A stretch of 64,000 nt of DNA from Aedes albopictus (taxonomy: Eukaryota > Arthropoda > Insecta > Diptera > Culicidae). The translations under genes were made by a program, and so were the position numbers. The notes beneath the pieces are model-generated. The model did no database searches and was not told the origin of the DNA. It saw nothing but the letters and a program-made list of their open reading frames with translations. Below are positions 1 through 9,401 of this stretch, one piece after another; position 1 is the first letter of the stretch, and each line of letters starts with the position of its first letter. The DNA is taken from assembly GCF_035046485.1 (NCBI RefSeq), contig NC_085138.1, positions 326,488,129-326,552,128 of the forward strand. The letters run 5' to 3'.

Positions 1-2017
1 TTAGAGAATTTTGCAATGGTCTTTGCAACATTTCTGCATGTGGGCCTTTTAGAGAAACCACAGCATCATCTGCAAGTTGTCTTAGCGTGCATTGTCCTTC
101 CAAGCAACTATCAATGTCTTTCACGTAAAAATTATAAAGCAAGGGACTTAAACATGATCCTTGGGGTAGGCCCATGTAACTAATTCTGGAAGTTGTCAGT
201 TGTCCGAGATTGAAGCTCATATGTTTTTCTGACAACAAATTATACAAGAAATTATTTAAAATTCCTGGAAGTCCACTATTGTGCAGTTTTTCTGACAATA
301 TTCTTATGGAAACTGAATCAAAGGCGCCCTTAATATCCAAGAAAACTGAAGCCAGTTGCTCCTTTTCCGCAAAGGCCAGTTGAATATCTGTTGAAAGCAA
401 CGCTAGACAATCGTTTGTTCCTTTGCCCTTGCGAAACCCGAACTGTGTATTTGAAAGCAAATCATTCGATTCAACCCAATGGTCGAGTCGTGATAGGATC
501 ATTTTTTCTAACAATTTCCTTAAACATGATAACATAGCAATTGGGCGGTATGAATTATGATCAGACGCTGGTTTACCAGGCTTTTGAATAGCTATTACTT
601 TGACCTGTCTCCATTCTGGCGGAACAATGTTATTCTCCATCAATGAGTTGAACAGGTCCAGTAATCGTCTTTTCGCGATATCTGGGAGATTTTTGAGAAG
701 ATTGAACTTGATCATATCGCGTCCCGGAGCGGAATTGTTTGATGAAAGAAGAGCCATAGAAAATTCCAGCATAGTGAATGGTCTGTCCAGAGAACCGTCT
801 CCTGAGGATGTTTCCCAAGAAATCGGTTGTGCTGGGACTGAGTCTGGGCAGACCTTTTTCGCGAAGCTAAATATCCAACGGTTGGAGTATTCGTCACTCT
901 CATTAGAAGAAGAGCGGTTTCGCATGTTGCGAGCCACTCTCCAAAGCGTTGTCATTGAAGTTTCTCTAGAGAGGCCCTCAATGAAGTGTCGCCAATAACT
1001 ACGCTTCTTCGCTTTCAGCAGGTTCTTCAGCTGTCTTTCGAGCTTAGCATACTCTTGAAAAAGATCTGAAGTACCATGCCTACGAAAAGCTTTGAAAGCA
1101 TCAGATTTTTTAAGATACAACTGGGTGCAATCATCATCCCAGCCTAGTGTGGCGGGTCTTCTTTTGAAAGTTGCACTTGGAACTCGTCGTTTTTGTGATT
1201 CTAATGCACTCTTGTATATCAGTTCTGATAGGAATCGATATTCATCCAAAGGTGGGAGGGGGTTGAATGATTCGATGCCAAAAGATACCGCTTCTGCATA
1301 TTTTTGCCAATCGATATTCCTTGTGAGGTCAAAAGGAACCTGAATTGGTTGGTCTGACCTTTCACTATTATGCTTTATGGTGGTTATAATAGGCAAGTGA
1401 TCACTACCATGAGGATCCTCGATTACCTTCCACAAGCAATCGAATGATAGTGAACTTGACCCCAGTGATAGGTCGAGACGACTTTCTTTGCCGTCAGATG
1501 CAATACGTGTCACTTCACCTGTATTTAAAATGTTCAAATTGAAATCGTCGCACAAATCATAGAAAATGGCCGCTCTATTATCGTCACATGGTTCGCCCCA
1601 CCCTGTACCATGTGCGTTCATATCACCCAGAATTAAAACTGGATGTGATAGTGCAGCAACCGCATTCCAAAGATGACGGCGGTTAATTGAAATTCTTGGA
1701 GGAATGTAAACGGAAGCTACGCAAAGTTCTTTACCCTTTACGTTTATTTGGCAAGTGACGATTTCTACGCCAGGATGAGTCGCGATTGGAATTCTATAAA
1801 ATGAGTAAGTCTTTTTGATCCCCAAAAGAACCCCTCCATAATGGTCATCTCGATCCTGGCGTATAATGTTAAAATCGTGGAAGTTGAGTTCATCTTCAGA
1901 AGAAAGCCATGTTTCACAAAGGGCAAATATATCACAGTCAGAGTTGTGAATCAAAAACTTAAACAGGTCTAATTTAGGTTTTAGACTATGACAGTTCCAC
2001 TGTAGCACAGTGATCAT
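1..2017 (-). CDS. LINE ORF2 (endonuclease-reverse transcriptase), cut by window edge
   Basis: Reading leftward from an ATG at 2017 the frame stays open to base 1, about 672 codons, so the C-terminus is outside the window. The start reads MITVLQWNCHSLKPK, the usual opening of an APE-type endonuclease. Endonuclease residues follow in order: CETWLS, LGDMNAHGTGW, SRLDLSLG and GSDHLPI. RT motifs then appear: SYRPIAMLSCLRKLLEKM, NTQFGFRKGKGTNDCL, FLDIKGAFDSVSI, GLPQGSCLSPLLYNFYV and LADD, the catalytic pair. The protein would nick DNA and prime reverse transcription of the element's RNA. ORF1 lies 22 bases upstream. The RT wording suggests the I/LOA/Loner group rather than Jockey; a C-terminal RNase H would lie beyond the window. 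No stop or frameshift was seen, so this copy may be young. Confidence 0.88.
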   Translation of the reverse strand, partial: MITVLQWNCHSLKPKLDLFKFLIHNSDCDIFALCETWLSSEDELNFHDFNIIRQDRDDHYGGVLLGIKKTYSFYRIPIATHPGVEIVTCQINVKGKELCVASVYIPPRISINRRHLWNAVAALSHPVLILGDMNAHGTGWGEPCDDNRAAIFYDLCDDFNLNILNTGEVTRIASDGKESRLDLSLGSSSLSFDCLWKVIEDPHGSDHLPIITTIKHNSERSDQPIQVPFDLTRNIDWQKYAEAVSFGIESFNPLPPLDEYRFLSELIYKSALESQKRRVPSATFKRRPATLGWDDDCTQLYLKKSDAFKAFRRHGTSDLFQEYAKLERQLKNLLKAKKRSYWRHFIEGLSRETSMTTLWRVARNMRNRSSSNESDEYSNRWIFSFAKKVCPDSVPAQPISWETSSGDGSLDRPFTMLEFSMALLSSNNSAPGRDMIKFNLLKNLPDIAKRRLLDLFNSLMENNIVPPEWRQVKVIAIQKPGKPASDHNSYRPIAMLSCLRKLLEKMILSRLDHWVESNDLLSNTQFGFRKGKGTNDCLALLSTDIQLAFAEKEQLASVFLDIKGAFDSVSIRILSEKLHNSGLPGILNNFLYNLLSEKHMSFNLGQLTTSRISYMGLPQGSCLSPLLYNFYVKDIDSCLEGQCTLRQLADDAVVSLKGPHAEMLQRPLQNSL

Positions 2018-2039
2018 ATCTTGTACCTCACTTGATGAA

Positions 2040-3407
2040 TTATCCATCGAAAGATATGATCGCAGCAAGGAGGGGCCATGATTGTGTCAGATTCCGAAGA
2101 TATTCTTCTACTGTAGGTATAAACATATCAATAATGCCTCTAAATGTTTCTGGAAGGCTGAGGGCATTATATAAGCGATCCACGAGAACCCTAAAAGTAA
2201 ACAGTCCTCGCTTGGGTCTAGGAGGCTTGCTTGAAGTGCGAGGAACTTTGGTAGCTTTTTTCTTGCTACCTTGTCGAATATTTGTCTTTGAAGTGTATTT
2301 AACAGGCGGAGACGGGGATGACAGATTCTTGCTACAACATGGATCTGAAGCTAAAGGAACCTGATTATTCGGAGTTTTTAAATTTACCCCGCCTCCTTTG
2401 ACATTAGGCAAACTTTTGAGGGAAGACTTCAAAAAGACCTTTCGGCGCAATCCCGGGGAAGATGATGACTTCCTTTTTCCAGGTGCGTGTACCTCCGATA
2501 GAGATCCACCCTCATCAGTTTCGCCATCGTCCTGATCATCGGAAGACAACTCCTGATAGGGATTTTCAACTGGGACAGCTGATTCAGACACGGAATCTGG
2601 TGTTTTAAAAGATTTCACCATCTCCGCATATGTCTGTTTGGAGCGCCTTATGATAGAGCGACTCTCATTTCGAATGCGTCTTTTGTAAGCCGGGCAAACT
2701 TGCAAGTCATGTGGATCTCCACCACAGTAGCTACATTTTTCCGCTTCCTGTGTGCAAGAGTCCTCCAAATGAGCTTGGTTGCATTTGCCACAACGGGGCT
2801 TGTTGTCGCAAAAGCTATCACTGTGACCAAACTGCTTGCATTTGGTACAATTAAAAACCTTCGGCCTAAAAAGATGCACTGGGTAAAAACCACCATCGAT
2901 TACAACAAATTCCGGGAGGACGGAACCTGGAAAAGTCACTCGAAAAAACGCTGAAGGCGAGTACACCTTTTTATTTCCTTCCATGGAAGCCTTAGATAAG
3001 CGTTTACAGTCTAGGATAGCCACATCAGGAATTGACCTATTTTTGAATCGACCAAAGCCGGTCTTGATGTCCTCACATGTCAGCATTTCGTCGAGGATCT
3101 TCCCCTCCACCTCCACTTCTCGTGCTGGCACATAGACCACGTATTCAACAGTAAACGCTTCGTGTTGAGCAATTTCATTTGCTGCTTTGTAGCTAGGTGC
3201 GGTAACACGCAGCTTGGATGCTTTCACTTGGTGAACAACGGTCCCAGGATACTTACGCGTCAGCTCTCGAGAAATCGAAAGCATATTCAATGGTTTGCAT
3301 TTGCGCCGGAAATAGACAACCCAAGGCCCAGGCGAAGATGGCTGATAAAACCGCGTACGAGCAATGATATCATTGGGAGGCGTTTCGCCTCCATTGGATT
3401 CATCCAT
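2040..3407 (-). CDS. LINE ORF1 (gag-like nucleic-acid-binding protein)
   Basis: Complete 455-residue frame. The N-terminal half (about residues 30-185) has the RRM-like layout of insect LINE ORF1 proteins. At about residues 187-245 there are three cysteine knuckles: CTKCKQFGHSDSFC, CGKCNQAHLEDSC and CSYCGGDPHDLQVC. A basic, serine-rich tail follows, with an acidic patch (SSDDQDDGETDEGG). ORF1 proteins of this type bind the element RNA and form the ribonucleoprotein with ORF2 protein. It lies just upstream of ORF2 in the same orientation, and the two are separated by a stop and a short gap, as in I/LOA-type elements. No disabling change was seen. Clade is uncertain; membership in a non-LTR retrotransposon is not. 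Confidence 0.88.
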   Translation of the reverse strand: MDESNGGETPPNDIIARTRFYQPSSPGPWVVYFRRKCKPLNMLSISRELTRKYPGTVVHQVKASKLRVTAPSYKAANEIAQHEAFTVEYVVYVPAREVEVEGKILDEMLTCEDIKTGFGRFKNRSIPDVAILDCKRLSKASMEGNKKVYSPSAFFRVTFPGSVLPEFVVIDGGFYPVHLFRPKVFNCTKCKQFGHSDSFCDNKPRCGKCNQAHLEDSCTQEAEKCSYCGGDPHDLQVCPAYKRRIRNESRSIIRRSKQTYAEMVKSFKTPDSVSESAVPVENPYQELSSDDQDDGETDEGGSLSEVHAPGKRKSSSSPGLRRKVFLKSSLKSLPNVKGGGVNLKTPNNQVPLASDPCCSKNLSSPSPPVKYTSKTNIRQGSKKKATKVPRTSSKPPRPKRGLFTFRVLVDRLYNALSLPETFRGIIDMFIPTVEEYLRNLTQSWPLLAAIISFDG

Positions 3408-4095
3408 GCACAGGAGAAGAATTAATACAAAATTGGTTTATATTTTAACACACTCTGTGTGGAACGTTAGCTAATAAGAAGAAAAAAAAAACCGGCAAAA
3501 AAAAAAAAAATCACAAGAAAAAATATATATATAAAGAGAAAAAAATTTTACAATTGCTCACTCTGGCCTCAGCCCACTGTTGAGCCTCAGCCCACTGTAG
3601 AGCCTCAGCCTACTGTTATTGCAAAGTGGACAAACAACTAACACGTGATGACGTGATGAGCGGAGGAATGGGACAACACAAAACGAGATCGAATATCGAT
3701 TATACTTATCGAGTGTATAGATAGCTGTTTGTTGGTGATGCCTCGGATGCACAGACAAAACGCTGCTGCTGCTTTTGTATCACCCGTCACACTCGTCACC
3801 GCCGCCGCCGCGCGCCGCCGTTGATGTCGGGCCCGCTATTGATGGCGTGGGTAATTAAATTTCTGTTGCACAGTGCACTATTCCAATGCCTGCTTCCTTC
3901 CCGCGATCGCGGATCGCCCAAGACAATCGTCTTCGTCCTCGGTAGGATAAATAACTCGCGATATAAAAAACCACTAGGTGGGCAAAAAAACTCCACCGGC
4001 TACAAAGCGATTGACTGCGATTCAGACACGGTACACACGACCGGCTGCTTCAAACGATCGGTAAGGAATGGGGACAATAAAATATAATAATAAAA
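3408..4095 (-). promoter_or_regulatory. Probable LINE 5' UTR with internal promoter
   Basis: This gene-free stretch lies directly upstream of ORF1. It holds A-rich tracts (3480-3560), three tandem 18-bp units at 3566-3619 (consensus gcctcagcccactgttga), and GC-rich DNA at 3790-3960 with a CGCCGC run. Insect LINEs with intact ORFs commonly carry a several-hundred-base 5' UTR with internal promoter, and the segment ends where an unrelated repeat begins (4101). That is inference. The other reading is a host promoter and first exon on the plus strand: there is a TATAAAA at about 3962 and a good donor (TCG/GTAAGG) near 4061, which could serve the terminal exon at 9402. Confidence 0.4.
3566..3619. 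repeat. Three tandem 18-bp units
   Basis: Units at 3566-3583, 3584-3601 and 3602-3619 share gcctcagcc(c/t)actgt and differ only near their ends. Tandem units of this size are common in 5' UTRs of insect LINEs. Confidence 0.85.
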
Positions 4096-4100
4096 ACCAT

Positions 4101-5938
4101 ATTAATCCACCTAGTGGTGATAGTGCCTTTCTCGTCGAATATATACTCAAGATTTTTACGTCGAACGTAAGCCAAAGTGTTTCTGAATTCTGAGAATACT
4201 CTAGAGAACGAAACAAACTTCACTTTCTTCTTTTGTCACAGTGCTCGTTGACTCGTCAATTGGGAGGTAATAAATAATAAATGTGTTTGATGACAAAATA
4301 CCCAAACAATTAAGTAACATTGCTGAACTCATCGGATTATTCAAGGAATTTTCCGGGAAACTCTTATTTCTTAAAAATTTAATGATTTATTTATTTGTGC
4401 TCTTCCTCAAAATGTTGACCAAAATTTTTCTAGGGAAAGAGGGGGGTTGACATAGGAGAAAATCGAAATTTGTGTCAGGCTAACCAGTTGCATCAAAAAG
4501 TGCGCAGTATTTTAAACGCAAACGGAGATTGATGCGATCAAATTAAAATTTTCCCATTCAACGTTGATCCATCCTACTGTATGATTAAGCCTCAGGAATC
4601 TAAAATAGTGTGTTTTGACAGGATCCCTATAGTTTTGTCAAGATTTTGTTCTTTTACGCATAGATTTTGTTCACCTTCGGAATTTCAACAATGCATCCAA
4701 TCCTGATTCTGTAACGCTGCCGGTAATCTGGTCAGAGACTATTTTTTTGCTGACCGTTTATCTGGTTATCGAACATTTTTGATGATTTGATGTTTCGCAT
4801 ACATGGGTTTGGTTTACTTTTTTAGTTGGCCACTTCCAGTGGGTCACCTATCGGTGCCAAATAACTAAAACAGCGTGTTTAGCGTGACGCGTTTCGACCT
4901 ACTATTCTGCGGTCAACATCAAACGCTTTCAGGTGGATTCAGCCCTTCAACTTCGTCAGTTTTATATATACGTGGTTCACTATGGTGTGAAACTATTTTC
5001 CTGTTTTTTTTTTGTTCTTTCGTCAGGCTAAGACCATGGGTTGGTCCATCTTGCCTTATTTTCCTGTTTACCGTTCATCAGGTTATCGAAAAAGCCGCTG
5101 TTTGTTGTGTCACATGCTAGGGTTTGGTTCAGCTTTTTAATTGGCCACTTCCGGCAGGACACCAGGAACTGGTTCCGGAACACTACCGGTTCAGATATGG
5201 TCTGATACTATTTTCCTGCCGACTATTCTACTGATTATCGAGAAAGCTGCTCTTTGATGTGTCGCATGCATGAGTTTGGTTCAATGTTTTAATTGGCCAC
5301 TTCCGGCAGGACACCAGGAACCGGTTCTGGAACACTTCCGGTTTATATATGGTCTGATACTATTTTCCTGCTTACCATTCAACTGGATATCGAAAAAGCC
5401 GCTATTTGATGTGTTGCATGTATGAGTTTAGTTCACTTTTATATTTGACCACTTCCGGTGGGACACCAGGAACCGGTTCTGGAACAATACCGATACAGAA
5501 ATGGTATGAAACTATTTTGGTGCTTACCGTCCATCAGGTTATCGAAAATGCCGCGGTTTGATGGGTCGCATGCATGGATTTGTAACGATTTCATATCTGG
5601 CCACATCCTGGGGTACCGGCCCGGAACACCTAAATGGCCATAACTCCGGAACGGCTGGACCGATCCGAACCATTTTCAATAGGAAACAATGGGACCAGAT
5701 TCCTCGTCGAATCAATCGTCGGTCATAACAATCGGTTGAGGTTTACTGCCCAAAAGTGAGTTTATTTTTGTACACACACATACACACATACGCACACAGA
5801 CATCACCTCCATTCATCGAGCTGAGTTGATTGGTATATGTGACTTGAACCTCCGGGCCTTCTATCAAAAAGTCATTTTTGGAGTGAACATATAGCCTTTC
5901 CAGTACACTTGGTGTACGAGAAAGGCAAAAATAGGTGT
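4101..5938. mobile_element. Repeat element, copy 1 (end B ... 153-bp array ... end A)
   Basis: The left border reads attaatccacctagtggtga and runs into GCCTTTCTCGT. The right border ends ACGAGAAAGGC, so GCCTTTCTCGT is an 11-bp inverted repeat near both ends. Inside are tandem units spaced about 153 bp (the ggccacttcc-type anchor falls at about 5142, 5295, 5447 and 5599). They contain ggaaccggttccgg-like palindromes and gcatgcatg. A short conserved module follows (cataactccggaacggctgg, 5640-5660), then a CA-rich microsatellite (5775-5800). No ORF. Related copies are at 18623, 20167, 24389 and 31366. The family is not recognised; it behaves as a dispersed non-autonomous element. Confidence 0.75.
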
Positions 5939-6111
5939 TCGAAAATGTTTGAATTAAAAATTGAATTGTTTGTAATGATTTTTTTGTTTAGTTTAAGTGT
6001 AGTTTAAAGATTTGTACATAGTATTTAATATGCTTGCTTACTAGAATTCATTCACTATTCAAGTGGCTAGCCACAGTTAGGTTGAGTAACTTCTACAGCT
6101 GCATTGTTATA
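5939..6111. other. AT-rich spacer
   Basis: No gene, repeat end or motif recognised between the two flanking elements. Confidence 0.5.
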
Positions 6112-7996
6112 TAAAGACTGGACTCGAAAAAATAATACACTCAAAATAATGCATAACTTTTGATTGCATTTACAAAAATAGCTGATTTTTTAACCAGGAA
6201 TAGCATGTTATGTGTAGTTAATGCCCCAAAAAATTCATCAAAATCGGTTTAGTATTGGCGCAAATAAAGCCTGTATCCGCAATAATCGGGACACAGAAGT
6301 ATGGCAGTAACTCTGTACTGAATCAATAAAAATTGATCAAAAATTAACTGAGAACTCTTTGATGTATGTTTATTATTTGTGCAAAATTTCATTAAAATCG
6401 ATGCATTACTTTTAACTGTGGATGAGAATCAAACAGACGTGGTTTTTAAGATTTTGTACAATCATCACCAATTTTCATTCGCATACTAGATGGTTCTTTT
6501 CCGCTACAATTCAAAGTTCAGTGAGGATTATTATGAAATTTCGTGAGCAGTTATGATACTAATAGAGACACTTTCTTGCAAAATTTCATCAACTTTTATC
6601 GATTGGATTGAAAGACACTGGTGTTGATAGGGGATAGTGTTAGTGAAAATGTTTCATGTTTTTCATGAGCGATGTTTGTCCATTCATAACTTTTGAATGT
6701 CTCTGCCAATTTTAATGAAACTTTCACAGAAGGTAGTTGATTATGTGTATATTATTTCTGCAAAATTTGGTGATTATTGGTGTAGTACTTTCAACAATAC
6801 AATCGAAACAATAAGGGGTGCTCACTAATTGTTGTCTGAGGGGCTAAAATCACGGTTAGCCCCATTATATGTTTCGGTTATAAAATTGTTGATAGTGCAT
6901 CGATTTTTTTGAAATTTTGCCTATGCAAGGGATGTACATTTAGAAGTTTGTGTTCAAAATTTTTGCCATTTCTTTTGTCAAATTCAAAAGTTCAGCGCTG
7001 ACAAGCTAAACCAGGGACTGTACAAAATTCAATTGCTCGCGTTCTACTGTTTCATTGCTACAACAAAAGGTAGTTCACCGATTCAGTTGAAATTTTGCAG
7101 GTGAAATAAACACGTCTTGAGATATTATCAGGCAAAATTTGAGCAATTTTAATGTATATATTGCAGAGTCGCAGCCATATTTCTGTGTCCCGATTATTGC
7201 GGATACAGGCTTTATTGTGGATACAATAAAATGTGAATTTGGAAATTTTGGGCTTAAATTTTAAAAATTGTTTAGGCTGTAACTTGGTTGTTAGCTCATC
7301 AAAACGTCTGAAAATTTGACTGTAAGCTCTTCAAGTAAGTCGTAATAAGTGGTGGAAATTCCATTATAATCGGTTCAGTACTTTTTTTAACAATTCAAAC
7401 AAAAAAACGGGGTTTTCAAATTTTGGGCACTTTTTAACATTTTAAAATGTGCATTATTTTGACTGTAGTATTGGCAACACTGCCCCGATTTTTTTGAAAC
7501 TTTCACAATGTAAAATCGTTGTGTTAATCTGTTCTCAGTGAAAATTTCAGCCATTTCGATTGAACATTTTAAAAATTAGAGCAGTTTGAATGTCACTATA
7601 CCAACAACCACATCTGCTTATTGTAGCATAGTGCTACATATATGGCTATAACTTTTTAGACGTCAAATCAAATTGAATGAAATTTTGACACAATACATCT
7701 ACATACTTTTTGTACAGAAAAATTTTCATTGAAATCGGTTCAGTATTTTTGACTCTACAGTTTTAGGTAAAAAATGTAATATTTTTTAAAGTGTTTGTTT
7801 GGCCCAAGATTCTCAAATGGTAAGTCTCTTGTTTCGACGATATCTCCGCCAACACTTGATCGATTTTGATGAAATTTTTATGGTATTAGCTACACATAAT
7901 TTTCTTTTCCTGGTCAAAAAATCAGCTATTTTTGTGCACACAATCAAAAGTTATACATTATTCTTTGTGTCTCATTTTTTTCGAGTCCAGTCTTAA
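6112..7996. mobile_element. Long foldback (MITE-like) element
   Basis: The ends form an imperfect inverted repeat of about 110 bp. The left arm 6114-6225 begins aagactggactcgaaaaa; the right arm 7885-7994 ends ttcgagtccagtctt. The arms share blocks such as cagctatttttgt and its complement. The interior lacks a long ORF. It repeats a degenerate phrase of the type caaaatttcatcaaaatcg many times. A second inverted pair lies inside at 6263-7215. No convincing target duplication was found. It is a non-autonomous DNA element whose transposase family is unknown. Confidence 0.75.
6263..7215. mobile_element. Inner foldback with ~43-bp terminal inverted repeats
   Basis: The left end (from about 6263) and the right end (to about 7215) are reverse complements over about 43 bp with one clear mismatch. 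They include cctgtatccgcaataatcgg and gggacacagaa. The pair lies wholly within the 6112-7996 element, so it is either a nested insertion or an internal duplication of the outer element. Confidence 0.75.
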
Positions 7997-8243
7997 CAGC
8001 ACACCATCGCCAGTTTTCTGCTTTTTTTGTTTGTAGTAGCGCGCTAAAGAAGATTCCTATAACAAGGAACACCATTTCACCCACGAATTTTGTCAATAGT
8101 GTCACAAAATCTTTTCGACTAATTCACTGCTTCACAATTTTTTTTTGCAAATCTTCATCACTGTTTAAACAATTTCACGGAAAACTAGACCACGGGCCCG
8201 TCTTGGTAAAAACTTATCATTGAAAAGTGCTTCTAGTTAGCAG
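7997..8243. other. Spacer without recognised feature
   Basis: Mixed AT-rich sequence between two elements; no ORF or motif supported. Confidence 0.5.
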
Positions 8244-8420
8244 CAGGGATGCCATATATACAGATTTATCTGTATTATACAGATTTTTCAGCAACCGTAC
8301 AGATTTAATTTTATATGAAATACAGATTTTTGAGCTAAAGGGGCTATTTTATTTTTGCATGGGATATAGATTTTTGAGAAGAGTGATACAGATTTTTCAA
8401 AAAATCATCTGGCATCCGTG
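8244..8420. mobile_element. hAT-type MITE, 177 bp
   Basis: Terminal inverted repeats CAGGGATGCC / GGCATCCGTG. The element is flanked by a perfect 8-bp direct repeat GTTAGCAG (8236-8243 and 8421-8428), the duplication size of hAT transposases. The interior is made of repeated tacagattt phrases. Two related copies lie at 62617 and 63098. Confidence 0.9.
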
Positions 8421-8448
8421 GTTAGCAGGCACTAACCTGTATTAAGGC

Positions 8449-8966
8449 AAAACTGAAAGCATTTCCTCACTTTTTGGTTTTTGATTTTTTATTAAATAAC
8501 GAAGCAATATCTTAAAAATTGGTTTTCGTATACAGTTAGAGGAAGGATCAATGTAACTTCTGAATTTTTTCAGGTGGAAAATGTTTTTCAGTGCCAAGGA
8601 AACCATTTTGGAAGTAAATTTCACTCAAATATGGTTTTGAAAAATTTGTAAAAGTTTTACACCTGAAACAATTCCAGGAGATAGATCCTTCCTCTAAGGG
8701 GCCGTTCATAAACCACGTAGACTTTATTGGGGGGAGGGGGGGGGGGGGGTCTGATCAAAGTCTACGCTCCATACAAATTTCAAAATTTTTGTATGGACAA
8801 AAGTCTACGAGGGGGGAGGGGGGTCTGAGATTGCCAAAATTTGGTCTACGTGGTTTATGAACAGCCCCTAACTGTGTATGAAAACCGATTTGGAATATAT
8901 TGCTTCGTTATTTAATAAAAAATCAAAAACAAAAAAATGAGGAAATGCGTCCAGTTTCGCCTAAAC
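8449..8966. mobile_element. Palindromic element split by a nested MITE
   Basis: Arms of about 125 bp: the left arm 8449-8575 contains ttaaataacgaagcaata, and the right arm 8872-8966 contains its complement tattgcttcgttatttaa. A poly-G MITE (8699-8868) sits between. Removing it restores the continuation of the arm (cagttagaggaaggatc-type sequence), so the MITE is the younger insertion. Confidence 0.8.
8699..8868 (+). mobile_element. Poly-G MITE copy a (170 bp)
   Basis: The ends are ggggccgttcataaaccacg and cgtggtttatgaacagcccc, flanked by TAA at 8696-8698 and 8869-8871. The TWA-like 3-bp duplication fits a PIF/Harbinger-type mechanism (inference). Two G-rich tracts lie on the same strand, and the motif GTCTACG/CGTAGAC recurs at the ends and inside. 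Confidence 0.85.
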
Positions 8967-9401
8967 CCAATGCAACACGTTGGGAGCATCTCGTTGGCGT
9001 AGTGCACGGATTGGGTGAAAAATGACCCTAACGTACAAGGAATGTTAAAGTACGATACAAACTTGTTGCAATATTTGCTCATCATGCAATTCAAATATAC
9101 ATCAAATGCAGTTGTCTTATCTAGTGTGTGCCTGCATCCCACACATATAACGTGATCCACATCCGATGCCAAAATCAATTAAATCGGTTTGGTTTCAGAT
9201 TCCAAGAAAATCAAACAACATTGTAGGGGATCAGCATTATTCAATGTGCTGTCCATCGGTCTTCTTGTGGATTGAAAGCAGGATTGGAAGATTACTATCA
9301 CAAACCAGATTAATAGATGCATTGCTGCTGTGCAATAACATGCTAAGCATTTGTCTTATCTCATGTCACTGAACGTCTCCTCCCCGCTCTTTCACACACA
9401 G
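8967..9401 (+). other. Probable intron end upstream of the terminal exon
   Basis: No ORF is supported. The last 30 bases form a pyrimidine-rich tract (gtctcctccccgctctttc) ending cacacag, a strong 3' splice site. Candidate branch-point sequence (tgctaagca, cactgaac) lies about 25-60 bases upstream. Confidence 0.5.

Noticed and set aside
3821..4087. 88-codon frame in the GC-rich segment upstream of the first LINE
   Set aside because: Low-quality coding features; the segment is more simply a LINE 5' UTR, though a host first exon was kept as an alternative.
7799..7996. 65-codon hydrophobic frame
   Set aside because: Lies in the right arm of a foldback element and mirrors its left arm.
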